Shown here: in pieces, positions 62,632 through 64,000 of the stretch
Layout of the letters: each line of letters opens with the position of its first letter
Position numbering within the stretch: position 1 is the stretch's first letter
NCBI RefSeq assembly: GCF_002112505.1
Contig: NZ_NEHW01000002.1
Span: 372,001-436,000, forward strand
DNA length: 64,000 nucleotides
Direction: 5' to 3'
From: Pseudomonas sp. R28(2017)
Lineage (GTDB): Bacteria > Pseudomonadota > Gammaproteobacteria > Pseudomonadales > Pseudomonadaceae
Translations under genes and position numbers: made by a program
Notes under the pieces: generated by a model
Told to the model about the DNA's origin: nothing
Database searches by the model: none
What the model saw: only the letters and a program-made list of their open reading frames with translations

Positions 62632-64000
62632 TCAGAAGGTGTAATCCACGGTGGCGAAATACGACCGTGGTGCGCCCATCACCCATTGTTCGCCACTGAA
62701 TACCGAGGCCACATACTCCCGGTCGAACAGGTTGTTCACCTGCAACCCCAGCCGCACATCCGGCAGCACCTGCCAGCCGATGTTCGCATCGACCACGGTA
62801 TACCCCGGCGCACGCTGGCTATTGGCCGTGTCGGCATAACGCTCATCCACATACCGCGCGCCAATCCCGGCTTCCACCTGCTGGCCAAAGCCCTTGCTCA
62901 GCCACAGGTTGGCCGTGCGCCGCGGCACATTGGCCGGGCGGTTGTCCGCACGGTCCTGGGCCACGCCATCGACCACTTCGTCGAAATCATCGTACTTCGC
63001 ACGCACCAGCGAGGCATTGGCCGACACCTGCCACTGCTGCCCCAGGGCCAGCTCCAGCGACGCTTCCAGGCCATCGGAGGTCTGCTGCCCGGCCTGCTGC
63101 GCCTCGTGGGTGATCGGGTCGTCCACCAGCAGCTTGCGCTTGACGATATGGAACGCAGCCAGCGTCCACTCGCCACGGCCCTCCCAGAAGCGCTGCTTGA
63201 GGCCCAGCTCGGTCTGCTTCGCCTCGGTCAGGTCGTAGTGCATCTGCGTCGGGCTGAGGCTGACCAGGTTGTCCACCCCGTCCTCGCTGGTGGAGTACTG
63301 GCCGTAGAGCGACAGGTCATCGGTGAACGCGAACACCAGCCCGGCGCGCCAGTTACCGCCCTGCAGGCTTCGGTCACTGCGGCTGCCGTCGACCAGGTTG
63401 TCACGATCGATATGGTTCTGGTCGCGGCGCACGCCAGTCACCAGCGACAGCCGTTCGGTTAGCTGCAGGCGGTTCTCGGCGAACAGGGCAAAGGTGTGGG
63501 TGGTGGACAGCGTTTGCGGGCGGGTTGGCGAGTCGCTGTGGAACCAGCCCGGGGTCGGCTGCCATGGGTCGATGTAATCACCGTCCACGTCGTTGTAAGG
63601 CCGGTTGCTGTCGACATTGAAACGCACCTTGTTGTACTCGGCACCGACCAGCGTCTTGCTGGCCAGGCCGAACAGGCTGTGGTCGAAGGTGAAGGTCTGG
63701 CGGTCGCCGATCTGCTCCTGGTTGTGTTTGATCTCCAGGTAGCTCTGGCGCTCCAGCTGCTCGCGGTCGGCGTCCCAGCTGTAGTTCTCGGCGTTGCGCC
63801 AGTGGCGGCGGCTCTTGATGTAGTAGAGCTGGTTGCTGGCGCTGAGGTGGTCGTTGATCGCCCAGTCGCTGGTGAAGCGGGTCCACTCGTCGTGGTAGCG
63901 CTGTACGTCGTTCTGGATGTTGTAGTTCTTCTTGCGCAGGCTGCTGCGGTAATGGCCGTCGATCAGCGGCGTGCCGTAGTAGTTGGCCGGCTGGGCGTCG
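62632..64000 (-). CDS. TonB-dependent siderophore receptor (5' end outside window)
   Basis: The C-terminal 455 residues of a TonB-dependent receptor barrel are present. The frame is open from the window edge to the stop at 62632. Visible family blocks are TFALFAENRLQLTERLSLVTGVR, YGQYSTSEDGVDNLVSLSP, and the final strands GLQVNNLFDREYVASVF...YFATVDYTF with the terminal Phe. The plug and signal peptide lie beyond the window. It belongs to the FhuE/FpvA-type siderophore receptors. It might serve the adjacent riboswitch ABC operon, but REP elements and the DUF1624 gene intervene. Confidence 0.9.
   Translation of the reverse strand, partial: DAQPANYYGTPLIDGHYRSSLRKKNYNIQNDVQRYHDEWTRFTSDWAINDHLSASNQLYYIKSRRHWRNAENYSWDADREQLERQSYLEIKHNQEQIGDRQTFTFDHSLFGLASKTLVGAEYNKVRFNVDSNRPYNDVDGDYIDPWQPTPGWFHSDSPTRPQTLSTTHTFALFAENRLQLTERLSLVTGVRRDQNHIDRDNLVDGSRSDRSLQGGNWRAGLVFAFTDDLSLYGQYSTSEDGVDNLVSLSPTQMHYDLTEAKQTELGLKQRFWEGRGEWTLAAFHIVKRKLLVDDPITHEAQQAGQQTSDGLEASLELALGQQWQVSANASLVRAKYDDFDEVVDGVAQDRADNRPANVPRRTANLWLSKGFGQQVEAGIGARYVDERYADTANSQRAPGYTVVDANIGWQVLPDVRLGLQVNNLFDREYVASVFSGEQWVMGAPRSYFATVDYTF

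Overview
The window looks like a chromosomal segment of a Pseudomonas putida-group bacterium. The evidence is high GC, P. putida-type REP elements (facing copies of a CGCGGGCAAGCCCGCTCCCACAG-like unit), and a gene order I recall from P. putida: cysI-DUF934, metH, the cis/trans fatty-acid isomerase cti, nfuA, aroE-aroQ next to czcCBA, and a riboswitch-led ABC operon. No rRNA, tRNA, CRISPR array, prophage or complete insertion sequence was seen. The first gene (dkgB-like) and the last (TonB receptor) are cut by the window edges.

Layout. 0-10 kb is mostly core metabolism: a partial aldo/keto reductase, an orphan 524-aa protein, DUF934 and the sulfite reductase hemoprotein cysI, a periplasmic binding protein, a 37-aa membrane protein, DUF2970 and metH. 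10-18 kb carries cti, an acyltransferase, nfuA, a SCO plus PCuAC copper-chaperone pair, and an azlC-azlD-AraC operon. 19-22.6 kb is a small accessory cluster (SGNH hydrolase-like, LysE, YqcI/YcgG) facing a LysR regulator across a large dyad. DNA polymerase II (polB) follows. At 25-34 kb lie two tandem giant proteins of about 1,490 aa, each ending in leucine-rich repeats and an IpaH/SspH-like NEL E3 ubiquitin ligase domain with a Cys-x-Asp motif at residue 1291.

The stretch 34.4-41.3 kb is the most system-like. It holds a DUF4174 protein; an HvfA-type peptide with four EGKCG motifs; its MNIO (DUF692) maturase HvfB and partner HvfC; a convergent DoxX-family HvfX-like protein with a ferric-reductase-type membrane protein; a two-component system; and a divergent DUF2790/thioredoxin-like pair. 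I read it as a copper-binding RiPP (oxazolone/thioamide metallophore, 'bufferin'-like) locus with redox and regulatory genes around it.

41.3-50.8 kb holds aroE-aroQ, the czcCBA heavy-metal RND exporter with a metal-regulator-like palindrome upstream, an MFS transporter and a lipoprotein. 50.9-64 kb holds a TonB receptor with a DUF2946 protein, a ParA-like ATPase, the UV endonuclease UvsE, a lipoprotein and a GNAT enzyme. It also holds a cobalamin-riboswitch operon (binding protein, permease, ATPase, OprD-family porin), a DUF1624 membrane protein and a partial TonB receptor. Metal handling recurs through the window: copper delivery at 14.8-15.9 kb, copper sequestration at 35-37 kb, divalent metal export at 42.9-48.5 kb, and siderophore, copper or corrinoid uptake at 51-64 kb. 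Gene identities rest on motif and family recognition by eye; no database search was run.
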